This document shows, one piece after another, positions 16,754 to 23,183 of a DNA stretch of 35,488 nucleotides (positions within the stretch are counted from its first letter, which is position 1; every line of letters starts with the position of its first letter). The stretch comes from Aquificota bacterium. Its GTDB lineage: Bacteria; Thermosulfidibacterota; Thermosulfidibacteria; Thermosulfidibacterales; Thermosulfidibacteraceae. The notes below the pieces were generated by a model. It saw only the letters and a list, made by a program, of their open reading frames with translations, had not been told where the DNA came from and searched no databases. The stretch covers positions 1-35,488 of the forward strand of contig WGAU01000169.1 of the NCBI GenBank assembly GCA_015494645.1. Reading direction: 5' to 3'. The translations under genes were made by a program, and so were the position numbers.

Positions 16754-18058
16754 CTATCTCCTCCCCATACCTGTGTATTTGAATCCTACGCTTTTGGCCT
16801 TTTCAGGCTCAAAGACGTTTCTGAGGTCTATAAGTGCGTTCCCTCTCATAGCTTCCTTGAGTCTTTTGAGGTTCATATTTCTAAACTGGTTCCATTCTGT
16901 CACAATAACCACTGCATCTGCTCCCTCTGCAGCATGATAGGAGTTCTTGCAGTAGGTGATGTCCGGAAAGAGGCTTTTGAAGTTTTCCATGGCAGCGGGG
17001 TCATAGGCTCTTATGTTGGCTCCCTCTTCTTGTAGCCTTTTGACTATGTGTATGGCTGGAGCCTCTCTTATATCGTCGGTGTTGGGCTTGAAGGAGAGTC
17101 CAAGAACCGCCACGGTTTTTCCAGAAAGCTCTTTGTCCAGCATCTCCTTTATCTTTTTAAAGGCCCTTTCCTTTTGAAGCTCGTTTACCTCAACGGTGGT
17201 CTTTACCAACTTAAAGTCGTATCCGTATTCCTCGGCTATTTTGATAAGGGCGCGGGTGTCCTTGGGGAAACACGATCCACCGTATCCGGGACCAGGATGT
17301 AGAAACTTGGGCCCTATCCTTCCGTCCAATCCCATGGCTTTTGCAACCACATGCACGTCTGCTCCAACCTTATCGCATAGGTTGGCTATCTCGTTTATGA
17401 AAGAAATCCTCATGGCCAAATAGGAGTTAGAAGCGTATTTTATCAACTCGGCTGTTTTGATGTCAGTAAAGACAAAGGGAGTGTCCCTCAAATATAGGGG
17501 CCTGTAAAGGTCTCTTAAGATAGCTCTTGCGGAATCGCTTTCCGTTCCAATTACAACTCTATCAGGATGCATAAAGTCGTAAACGGCAGATCCTTCCCTG
17601 AGAAACTCAGGGTTGGAAGCTACATCAAAGGACACTTTATTCTTCTTGTTCTTTTCTATGATTTCCTTGATTCTATATCCCGTGCCCACCGGAACGGTGC
17701 TTTTGGTGACAACCACTTTATAATCGTTGAGATTCTCGGCAATCTTTTTGGCTACTTCCTCTACGTAGGTGAGATCTGCTGAGCCGTCCCCTCTGGGAGG
17801 AGTTCCTACAGCAATGAAGATCACCAAGGAGTCTCTTATAGCTTCGTCTATATTCTGGGTGAATGTTAGTCTTCCCTCCTTGGAGTTTCTCTCCACAAGC
17901 TCGGAAAGGCCAGGCTCATAGAAGGGGATCTCTCCCTTCTTTAAAGCTTCCACTTTTTCCTTTACCTTGTCCACGCACACTACCTCATTGCCGAACTCGG
18001 CGAAGCAGGCGGCGGTTACCAAACCAACGTATCCAGCTCCTATCACTGCCACTTTCAT
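16754..18058 (-). CDS. UDP-glucose 6-dehydrogenase
   Basis: A 434-aa NAD-dependent enzyme making UDP-glucuronate for surface polysaccharides. Rossmann motif GAGYVGL (7-13), STVPVGTG (120-127), NPEFLREG (149-156), lysine K208 in ELIKYASNSYLA, and catalytic C263 in GPGYGGSCFPKD are all present; length is normal. The closely related UDP-ManNAc dehydrogenases share the fold, but the NPEFLREG and GGSCFPKD form fits the Ugd/TuaD group. It is contiguous with the LysM protein upstream (no gap) and yggT downstream (no gap). Confidence 0.93.
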   Translation of the reverse strand: MKVAVIGAGYVGLVTAACFAEFGNEVVCVDKVKEKVEALKKGEIPFYEPGLSELVERNSKEGRLTFTQNIDEAIRDSLVIFIAVGTPPRGDGSADLTYVEEVAKKIAENLNDYKVVVTKSTVPVGTGYRIKEIIEKNKKNKVSFDVASNPEFLREGSAVYDFMHPDRVVIGTESDSARAILRDLYRPLYLRDTPFVFTDIKTAELIKYASNSYLAMRISFINEIANLCDKVGADVHVVAKAMGLDGRIGPKFLHPGPGYGGSCFPKDTRALIKIAEEYGYDFKLVKTTVEVNELQKERAFKKIKEMLDKELSGKTVAVLGLSFKPNTDDIREAPAIHIVKRLQEEGANIRAYDPAAMENFKSLFPDITYCKNSYHAAEGADAVVIVTEWNQFRNMNLKRLKEAMRGNALIDLRNVFEPEKAKSVGFKYTGMGRR

Positions 18059-18874
18059 TTATCTAACCTCCTCAACGAACCTTTGGGGTTTCACCGGTTT
18101 GTTTCCTTTCAGTATCTCAAACCTGAGAATAGTGTCATCTGTGGCATACCCCAATATCCAGCCTCTTTGCAACTTTTGCCCTTCTCTTACTCTCCATTTT
18201 ATGTTACTACCCGCATAAGTGGTGTATAGGTTTCTCGGGTGTTTGAGGATCACCAATGTGCCCATGGCGTTAATGGAACGTTCCACATAGATTACTTTGC
18301 CTGAAGCTGCTGCTACAACCCTTTCTCCTCTGCTTAAGGGGAGGTCCACCCTGTTTCCTACCACTGCGACCTTGACCGCCTTGCCCACAGGGGATATGAA
18401 CTTTACACTATACAGTCTAAAGCTCCGTGGTAGTATGCCCTCTACATCTCTGAGCTTTACCCTTTCAATTATCTTTAGATCTAAAAGGTTATCGCACGGT
18501 AGCATCAACATCTGACCGTATCGCAACCCCTTCTTTGGATTGATATTGTTTATTTTGGCAATCTTTTTTACAGACAGCCCTAACTTTGCCGCAAGCTTAG
18601 CTATGGAGTCTCCTTTTCTGACCTTGTATCTGCACATGCCGGCTAAATCTTCAAGGGCCTTACATGGGACCAAGATCTCCTGGCCTACTTTCAGTAGATT
18701 TGCTTTCTTTATGCGATTTTTATTGATCTTTAGTAGCTTTTTCAGGGAGAGCCTGGATGCTCTGGCTATGGAGTAAAGGGTGTCTCCCCTTTTAACCTTG
18801 TAGATGCAGTACTTTGTGGCGGTGGAGGTCGAGGCTGTGAAGACGAGAAGAAAGACTGCGAAGGTTTTTAACAA
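18059..18874 (-). CDS. Exported protein with two LysM domains and a degenerate M23 (NlpD/EnvC-like) domain
   Basis: A 271-aa secreted protein. Signal peptide about 1-19; LysM 1 about 24-69 (YKVKRGDTLYSIA); LysM 2 about 82-126 (YKVRKGDSIAKLA); LytM/M23 fold about 157-263 (GERVVAAASGKVIYVE, then RFEILKGNKPVKP). The M23 zinc site is missing: where active enzymes have HxH before F-E-I, this one reads TILRFEI, and the usual YAH is YAG. That resembles E. coli NlpD/EnvC, which activate amidases rather than cut peptidoglycan themselves. Each LysM is bracketed by cysteines (23/71 and 81/127), possibly disulfides. It overlaps the TIGR00725-like gene by 7 bp. The activator role is inferred. Confidence 0.85.
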   Translation of the reverse strand: MLKTFAVFLLVFTASTSTATKYCIYKVKRGDTLYSIARASRLSLKKLLKINKNRIKKANLLKVGQEILVPCKALEDLAGMCRYKVRKGDSIAKLAAKLGLSVKKIAKINNINPKKGLRYGQMLMLPCDNLLDLKIIERVKLRDVEGILPRSFRLYSVKFISPVGKAVKVAVVGNRVDLPLSRGERVVAAASGKVIYVERSINAMGTLVILKHPRNLYTTYAGSNIKWRVREGQKLQRGWILGYATDDTILRFEILKGNKPVKPQRFVEEVR

Positions 18875-19311
18875 CCACAGACCTCCCTCAAAAGAGCGAT
18901 GGCCTCTTCAACACTCTTTGCCCTTTGAACTCCTACTATGTCCCAACTAAAGACGGATATAACAGGTTTTCCCATCTTTAAAGCAAAGGCTATTTCCGAT
19001 AGGGTTCCGTATTCGCCTCCTACGGCTATGAGAACGTCGGCAGTGGCAGCTATTATAGTGTTTCTTGCGTGCCCCAGGCCTGTAGCTATTGGTATGGTAA
19101 CGTAGGGGTTGGCATCGCCTTTATTGTAAGAGGGAAGCACGCCGATGACCAATCCTCCTTCCTCCCATGCACCCTTGGAGGCTGCCTCCATGACTCCTCC
19201 AAGCCCTCCGCAGATTATAGCTAAACCCATTTTAGCCACGGCTTTACCGATGAGGTATGCGTTCTCCCTGTCCCTTGGTGTGGCTTTGGAGGCTCCTATG
19301 ATGCCAACAAT
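18868..19311 (-). CDS. TIGR00725-like (LOG/DprA-related Rossmann) protein, start codon uncertain
   Basis: A Rossmann-like protein of about 148 aa. It opens with IVGIIGASKATPRD, followed by the GGLGGVMEAASKGA nucleotide-binding motif, then GHARNTIIAATADVLIAVGG and GTLSEIAFALKMGKPV, which resembles the 'possible lysine decarboxylase'/LOG fold (TIGR00725). Its function is unproven. The domain homologous to family N-termini begins right where tRNA-Pro(CGG) ends. No ATG, GTG or TTG exists in frame between the tRNA and the domain. The options are an ATT start at 19309-19311 (used here) or an ATG at 19402-19404 that would translate through the whole tRNA gene (178 aa). The first is favoured by family alignment and the second by codon preference. 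Confidence 0.75.
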   Translation of the reverse strand: MVGIIGASKATPRDRENAYLIGKAVAKMGLAIICGGLGGVMEAASKGAWEEGGLVIGVLPSYNKGDANPYVTIPIATGLGHARNTIIAATADVLIAVGGEYGTLSEIAFALKMGKPVISVFSWDIVGVQRAKSVEEAIALLREVCGC

Positions 19312-19315
19312 AAAA

Positions 19316-19389
19316 TCGGGGCGGCCGGATTCGAACCGGCGACCCCCAGCTCCCGAAGCTGGTGCGCTGCCAAACTGCGCTACGCCCCG
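19316..19389 (-). tRNA. tRNA-Pro (anticodon CGG)
   Basis: A 74-nt cloverleaf with the proline-specific C1-G72 pair. Acceptor CGGGGCG/CGCCCCG, D-arm GCGC/GCGC, anticodon stem CCAGC/GCTGG with loop TTCGGGA (CGG at 34-36), T-arm GCCGG-TTCGAAT-CCGGC, and discriminator A73. The 3' CCA is not encoded. It lies 4 nt after the pcm stop and abuts the TIGR00725-like domain with no spacer, so it must be excised from a protein-coding transcript. Confidence 0.95.
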
Positions 19390-19393
19390 TTTA

Positions 19394-20038
19394 TTACCAT
19401 CCATACTCGCCCTTTAGCTTTACAAAGACGCACCCGCCTAAATCTTCTACCTTTATTTTGCCTTTCTCGTCAAGCTTTCTTATCTTCAGCAGGCGTTGGG
19501 AGAACTCTCCTCCTACGGGAATAACCATTCTCCCTCCCACAGTCAGCTGTTCAACCAAACACTGTGGAATTTCCGGAGCTCCCGCGGTAACGATTATAGC
19601 ATCGTAAGGAGCATGTTCTTCCCATCCCTTCGTGCCATCTCCTAACTTGAAGTAGATGTTGTCGTATCCTAAATCCGCTAAAATCTTTTGGGCTCTTTTA
19701 AATAGTGAAGGGATTCTCTCAACGGTGTAAACCTCTTTCGCAATCTCCGCCAGAATGGCTGCTTGATATCCGGAGCCTGTTCCTATCTCAAGTACCTTGG
19801 AATCCTCATTTAGCTCTAAAGCTTCTGTCATAAGGGCCACTATGTAAGGCTGAGATATGGTTTGTCCTTCCCCTATTGGGAGGGGATGATCATGGTAGGA
19901 TTCATGCAGGTACTCTTTGGGAACGAAAAGGTGTCGGGAAACCTTCAACAGGGCATTTATAACTTTAGGATCTTTTATGCCTTTCCTCTTTATGCTTTCA
20001 ACGAGGGTCTTTCTCTGTTCATCAAAGTTCAGGTCCAT
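19394..20038 (-). CDS. pcm: Protein-L-isoaspartate O-methyltransferase
   Basis: A 214-aa SAM-dependent repair enzyme methylating isoaspartyl residues in aged proteins, cytosolic. Post-motif and motif I: GQTISQPYIVALMTEAL and VLEIGTGSGYQAAILA; followed by YTVERIPSLFKRAQ, GDGTKGW, and APYDAIIVTAGAPEIP with GGRMVIPVG. I choose the ATG ending at 20038: it gives the usual family length and has AGGTGG about 9 nt upstream. A TTG at 20083 would add 15 residues deep inside surE without a ribosome site. It overlaps surE by 17 bp. The surE-pcm pair is classic and links phosphate/nucleotide stress with protein repair. Confidence 0.95.
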   Translation of the reverse strand: MDLNFDEQRKTLVESIKRKGIKDPKVINALLKVSRHLFVPKEYLHESYHDHPLPIGEGQTISQPYIVALMTEALELNEDSKVLEIGTGSGYQAAILAEIAKEVYTVERIPSLFKRAQKILADLGYDNIYFKLGDGTKGWEEHAPYDAIIVTAGAPEIPQCLVEQLTVGGRMVIPVGGEFSQRLLKIRKLDEKGKIKVEDLGGCVFVKLKGEYGW

Positions 20039-20786
20039 CTTTTCCAACCACCTTTGAGAGGAATTCTGTATCTGTGAGCTCAAGCTTTATGGGGGTTATG
20101 GATACGTAGCCGCTTTTCACCGCTGCTATATCGGTTTCGTTGGCACCGGTGTAATTTTCCTCTTCATCTACGGGGAATCCTCCTATCCAATAGTAAACGT
20201 TGCCTCTGGGGTCCCTCAGTTCGTAAATGTAGTCTGTGTAGGTTCTTTTCCCTTGTCTTGTCCATTTTATGCCTTTAATCTTCTGGTACTCTTTGATATC
20301 GGGAACGTTCACATTCAACAGTGTTTCTTGCGGGAGGCCATGTTTATTTACCCATTCCACAACCTTTACTGCCACCTTTGCCGCTACTTCAAAGTTTTTG
20401 TACTGTCCAACGGCCAGTGAGACTGCAATAGAGGGAATACCCAAGATGGTTCCCTCCATAGCCGCGGCTACTGTTCCTGAGTATGTGATGTCGTCTCCCA
20501 AGTTTGGCCCCTCGTTTATACCGGATACAACAAGATCTGGTTTTTTTGGTAGGAGCTTGTTTACCCCAATGATGACAGCATCGGTGGGGGTGCCGTCAAC
20601 GGCAAAGACTCTTTCTTCTATCTCCTTTACCTTTAGGGGTCTGTGAAGGGTGAGGGAATGGCTTGAGGCACTCTTTTCTCTATCGGGGGCTACCACCCAA
20701 ACCTCTGCTATCTGGGACAGAAACCTTTTCAGAACATTAATTCCCGTGGCGAAGACGCCATCGTCGTTGGATACCAAGATGAGCAT
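20022..20786 (-). CDS. surE: 5'-nucleotidase SurE
   Basis: A 254-aa metal-dependent nucleoside-monophosphate/polyphosphate phosphatase. Metal ligands D8/D9 in SNDDGVFATGI, S39 in PDREKSASSHSLTLHRPL, and N91 in VSGINEGPNLGDDITYSGTVAAAMEG define the family. The start is placed at the ATG ending at 20786. A longer in-frame reading upstream only translates part of tRNA-Pro(GGG), and AGGGG sits about 5 nt before this ATG. Its 5' end is 20 nt after the tRNA CCA, so it is co-transcribed with the tRNAs. Confidence 0.95.
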   Translation of the reverse strand: MLILVSNDDGVFATGINVLKRFLSQIAEVWVVAPDREKSASSHSLTLHRPLKVKEIEERVFAVDGTPTDAVIIGVNKLLPKKPDLVVSGINEGPNLGDDITYSGTVAAAMEGTILGIPSIAVSLAVGQYKNFEVAAKVAVKVVEWVNKHGLPQETLLNVNVPDIKEYQKIKGIKWTRQGKRTYTDYIYELRDPRGNVYYWIGGFPVDEEENYTGANETDIAAVKSGYVSITPIKLELTDTEFLSKVVGKDGPEL

Positions 20787-20806
20787 TGAACCCCTACGGA
20801 GGAAAA

Positions 20807-20883
20807 TGGTCGGGGCGACCCGATTTGAACGGGCGACCACTGGCCCCCCATGCCAGTGCTCTGCCAGGCTGAGCTACGCCCCG
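20807..20883 (-). tRNA. tRNA-Pro (anticodon GGG)
   Basis: A 77-nt tRNA including an encoded CCA. Acceptor CGGGGCG/CGCCCCG with C1-G72 proline identity, anticodon stem CTGGC/GCCAG with loop ATGGGGG (GGG at 34-36), and T-arm GCCCG-TTCAAAT-CGGGT. It lies 11 nt after tRNA-Leu and 20 nt before the surE start. Unlike the CGG isoacceptor downstream, it encodes its CCA end. Confidence 0.96.
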
Positions 20884-20894
20884 ATACTAAAAAG

Positions 20895-20982
20895 TGGTGC
20901 CGGAGGCGGGATTTGAACCCGCACGGGCACAAGGCCCACTGTCCCCTCAAGACAGCGCGTCTTCCAGTTCCGCCACTCCGGC
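20895..20982 (-). tRNA. tRNA-Leu (anticodon GAG)
   Basis: An 88-nt class II tRNA with long variable arm and encoded CCA. Acceptor GCCGGAG/CTCCGGC, anticodon stem CTGTC/GACAG with loop TTGAGGG (GAG at 34-36), variable arm around GGGCCTTGTGCCC, and T-arm GCGGG-TTCAAAT-CCCGC. It is the first gene after the TTGACA promoter. Confidence 0.97.
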
Positions 20983-20996
20983 ACTATCCGTGTGGA

Positions 20997-21025
20997 TATT
21001 TAAACCCTGCGTTATCTCTTGTCAA
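20997..21025 (-). promoter_or_regulatory. Promoter of the tRNA-surE-pcm-...-fbp operon
   Basis: On the minus strand a perfect -35 TTGACA (21020-21025) is followed 16-17 bp later by TTAAAT/TAAATA (20997-21003), placing the start about 8-10 nt before tRNA-Leu. A consensus -35 fits a strong stable-RNA promoter. The insertion sequence ends 16 bp upstream of the -35 box, displacing whatever upstream element was there. Confidence 0.75.
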
Positions 21026-21041
21026 GGCAGTGTGAGTGAGA

Positions 21042-21058
21042 GAGGCTGTTCGAAAAAT
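21042..21058 (+). repeat. IS terminal inverted repeat, left
   Basis: GAGGCTGTTCGAAAAAT, a perfect inverted match to 22003-22019. The transposase stop codon overlaps its inner base. Confidence 0.93.
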
Positions 21059-21961
21059 CACAGATGATCTCTAAGAATGGTAACGTATCTCGCCAGTGTC
21101 TGGAGAACAAACATAGCTACCCATAGATACATGTCATACAACACAAACACTGCCAATCCCATCTTCTGGGCTATTTCCTCGTCCTTTACCCTGAAATGTG
21201 ATCCTACCTTGATCTTCAACGTCCCAAACAAGCTCTCAATCAAATACCTGTTGCCTCCAGACTTCCCCCACAAAACCTTAGACCTTTTCCTCAATGAATG
21301 CCTTATTCCTTTCCTGAAGGTTTCCTTCACCCTTATGGCAGGTCTTATCTTGAGCTTTCTGAGCCTTTTCATGATCTCAATACAGTCGTAGCATTTGTCT
21401 GCAATCAAATGTGCACCCTGAAATGTTCCAGACTCAATATCATCCAATGCCTCCATGAAAAGCTTCACCTCACTGGCATAGGAGCCTCCAGTCCCAGCAG
21501 TCAAAACTATCCTTTTCCCTGATGAAGTTACTGCTACTACAGGAACTACCCTTATGTGGGATCTCACTCTCCTTATCTCCAACCCTCTAAAAAACCGTAA
21601 AGGATACAAATCAATCAAGATAACTAAAGCCTGTGCCATCTGCTACAAGAAATCGGACTTTTTCTTCTTTTGACAGAAGACTTTGACCCAGTATTTTGAG
21701 GATCTTTCTTATAAGTTGTTTGGGAAGCTTTGAGATTCTGTAGTGGTATGTGGAAAGAGAAGGAACTTGACCAAATACAAAAGAAGCTTCTTCAAGAGCT
21801 TCTCTGTAGGACAGATTCCTCAAGATTTGGTAGAGGAAGATAGCGATTATAAGAGCATCTGAATAGGTTCTTGGTCTGCCTTTGGATGATGAAGACTTTT
21901 CAGTTAACACTGCTTGTGTTATTTTAAAGATAACTTTTAGGTTTAGTTTGCTTCTTCTCAT
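21058..21961 (-). pseudogene. DDE transposase, frameshifted by a 4-bp duplication
   Basis: Two reading frames together make a transposase of about 300 aa. The first part (ATG ending at 21961, to 21611) reaches VADGTGFSYLD with the first catalytic D (D108) and then hits TGA. The second frame (from about 21610 to 21058) continues LYPLRFFRGLEIRRVRSHIR, and carries the second D in HLIADKCYDC and the E in NRYLIESLFGTLK. The break lies at a tandem TTGA-TTGA (minus strand; 21611-21618). Removing one 4-bp copy restores GTGFSYLDLYPLRFF exactly. No A-rich slippery heptamer is seen, so a mutation is likelier than programmed frameshifting. Confidence 0.9.
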
Positions 21962-21965
21962 ATTA

Positions 21966-21988
21966 GGGGAGCTAATCCTTGGCTCCCC
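21966..21988. other. Hairpin just upstream of the transposase start
   Basis: GGGGAGC (21966-21972) and GCTCCCC (21982-21988) form a 7-bp GC-rich stem with a 9-nt loop, placed just before the transposase ATG inside the IS. Such stem-loops in IS elements can block translation from read-through transcripts. No U run follows it, so it is not called a terminator. Confidence 0.5.
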
Positions 21989-22002
21989 CTTCGTCAAGAT
22001 CT

Positions 22003-22019
22003 ATTTTTCGAACAGCCTC
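22003..22019 (-). repeat. IS terminal inverted repeat, right
   Basis: The minus strand reads GAGGCTGTTCGAAAAAT, a perfect inverted match to 21042-21058. Confidence 0.93.
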
Positions 22020-22028
22020 AGATTTTCC

Positions 22029-22058
22029 TTGACTTCTGGAGGAACAGGTATATATAAA
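22029..22058 (+). promoter_or_regulatory. Candidate promoter of the orphan-queF operon
   Basis: TTGACT (22029-22034) and TATAAA (22053-22058) are 18 bp apart; TATATA at 16 bp is an alternative -10. The predicted start is near 22065. The -35 box begins 9 bp beyond the IS end, so the insertion stopped just short of this promoter. Confidence 0.6.
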
Positions 22059-22064
22059 GTTACG

Positions 22065-22079
22065 CTCAAATAATTTGAG
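22065..22079. promoter_or_regulatory. Operator-like palindrome at the predicted +1 region
   Basis: A perfect inverted repeat CTCAAAT-A-ATTTGAG with 7-bp arms and one central base. It starts about 6 bp after the -10 box and ends 15 bp before the ribosome site. A one-base centre cannot form an RNA loop, so a dimeric repressor site is the likelier reading. It is not present elsewhere in the window that I noticed. Confidence 0.5.
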
Positions 22080-22104
22080 TAAATTAGTGTAAAGGAGGGA
22101 TGAG

Positions 22105-22800
22105 GTGAGCAATCTTGTGGAGTTGAGGGAGATTCAGGCAGTAAACACTTTGGTTTTTGAGACCTTGGGGCAACCAGAAAAGGAAAGGGAGTTCAAGTTT
22201 AAGAGCCTAAAGAAGTGGGGCCTTGATCTGATCCTTGGTAAGAAGAACGGACAAGAAGGATTCTTTGTTGCTGAATACGGTAGAAGAAAGAAGGGGGATA
22301 TTTACGAAGAGGAGGGTGTGACTTACGAGGTGAGCGAGATACTGCAAGAAATGCCCAAAAACAAAAAGCTCTTTGCTCATATTGAGATGGCCGAGGGAAA
22401 GGCTTACCTTGTGGGAGAGCTCAGGGAGGGGAATAGCAGCATAGAGATACTGAGGCTTCCCGCGGCTTCTCTCCTTTTGGCGTACTTTAAGAAGCACAAG
22501 CTTCATCAGTTAATAGAGGCCCTTCGTAATGTGGGGATCGTTACCGAGTTTGTTAAGCAAAGGGGACAGGAAGGCAAGCCTTATCCTTTCAACAAGCTTC
22601 CCAACGTGGCGAGGAGATTTTTGAGGGAGGCAAAAGATATAGAGAAGAAGGCAGGTTTTGGAAGGGTAGCGCTGGCCTATTTCGGTGAGAACAAGGATGG
22701 AGATGCTCGCTTTAGGGTTTCGTGGTTCTTGCCTACTGTAGCGTTGTTTGAGATAGACCTTGCTGAGAAAGCGGATAAAATATTGGCAGCTTTCAAATAG
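22105..22800 (+). CDS. Unrecognised 231-aa protein upstream of queF
   Basis: A soluble-looking protein that I cannot place in a family. It starts at GTG 22105 with GGAGG 6 nt upstream. The N-terminal half is charged, with WGLDLILGKKNGQEGFFVAEYGRRKKGD followed by VTYEVSEILQEMPKNKKLFAH, a pattern suggesting mixed alpha/beta. The C-terminal half holds amphipathic helices (about 125-180) and ends in FRVSWFLPTVALFEIDLAEK. There is no signal peptide, membrane helix, cysteine cluster or nucleotide loop. It is 11 bp upstream of queF and shares its promoter and palindrome, so a link to queuosine metabolism or to the same regulator is possible but not shown. Codon use resembles neighbouring genes. Confidence 0.75.
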   Translation: MSNLVELREIQAVNTLVFETLGQPEKEREFKFKSLKKWGLDLILGKKNGQEGFFVAEYGRRKKGDIYEEEGVTYEVSEILQEMPKNKKLFAHIEMAEGKAYLVGELREGNSSIEILRLPAASLLLAYFKKHKLHQLIEALRNVGIVTEFVKQRGQEGKPYPFNKLPNVARRFLREAKDIEKKAGFGRVALAYFGENKDGDARFRVSWFLPTVALFEIDLAEKADKILAAFK

Positions 22801-22811
22801 AGAGGTGGAAG

Positions 22812-23180
22812 GTGGAGAGATACGGAGAGAAAGAGATAAAAGAGGCTAAGCTGGAAGCTTGGGAGAATCCTTCGGGCAACAACTATACCATAGAGATAAC
22901 CTTTCCTGAGTTTACATGCCTTTGTCCTCGTTCTGGCTATCCCGATTTTGCCACCATTCGCATAAGGTATGTGCCCGATAAATATATTGTAGAGCTTAAG
23001 TCCTTGAAGCTTTACTTGAATAAGTACCGAAGTGTTTACATATCCCACGAGGAGGTTACCAACAGGATCTTTAACGACTTAAGGGATCTTTTGAAGCCTA
23101 AGTTTCTGGAGGTCATTGGAGACTTCAATCCACGGGGGAATGTCAAAACGGTTATAAAGGTTAGTACGGAGGATAATTGA
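22812..23180 (+). CDS. queF: NADPH-dependent 7-cyano-7-deazaguanine (preQ0) reductase
   Basis: A 122-aa type I (YkvM-like) QueF, reducing the preQ0 nitrile to preQ1 in queuosine biosynthesis. The active-site block FTCLCPRSGYPDFATI (34-49) holds nucleophile C38 and D45, matching B. subtilis C55/D62. The QueF motif ELKSLKLYL is at 61-69, and H79-E80 in SHEEV gives the substrate glutamate. GTG start with AGAGG upstream. It converges with fetB with 3 bp between the stops. No other que gene is in the window and no preQ1 riboswitch is visible ahead of the operon. Confidence 0.94.
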   Translation: MERYGEKEIKEAKLEAWENPSGNNYTIEITFPEFTCLCPRSGYPDFATIRIRYVPDKYIVELKSLKLYLNKYRSVYISHEEVTNRIFNDLRDLLKPKFLEVIGDFNPRGNVKTVIKVSTEDN

Positions 23181-23183
23181 ACA

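Larger units (their letters stand above)
21042..22019 (-). mobile_element. 978-bp insertion sequence (IS5/IS4-superfamily DDE), apparently inactive
   Basis: It is bounded by perfect 17-bp terminal inverted repeats (GAGGCTGTTCGAAAAAT) at 21042-21058 and 22003-22019, and flanked by AGA on both sides (21039-21041, 22020-22022), which may be a 3-bp target duplication. It encodes one DDE transposase on the minus strand, broken by a frameshift. It sits between the divergent tRNA promoter and the promoter of the orphan-queF operon. The family is judged from protein blocks and size only. Confidence 0.93.

Noticed and set aside
20039..20083. Longer Pcm from a TTG start
   Set aside because: No ribosome site, a 62-bp overlap with surE, and the ATG at 20038 gives the normal family length.
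20787..20840. Longer SurE N-terminus (18 extra residues)
   Set aside because: The extra codons translate the 3' end of tRNA-Pro(GGG); the internal ATG has a ribosome site and the SND-DG family start.
21611..21640. Programmed ribosomal frameshift in the transposase
   Set aside because: No slippery heptamer is visible and a simple 4-bp tandem duplication explains the break precisely.
22035..22104. Possible preQ1 riboswitch ahead of the orphan-queF operon
   Set aside because: The short leader has no preQ1 aptamer stem or conserved C/A-rich tail next to the ribosome site; only the CTCAAAT palindrome is present.
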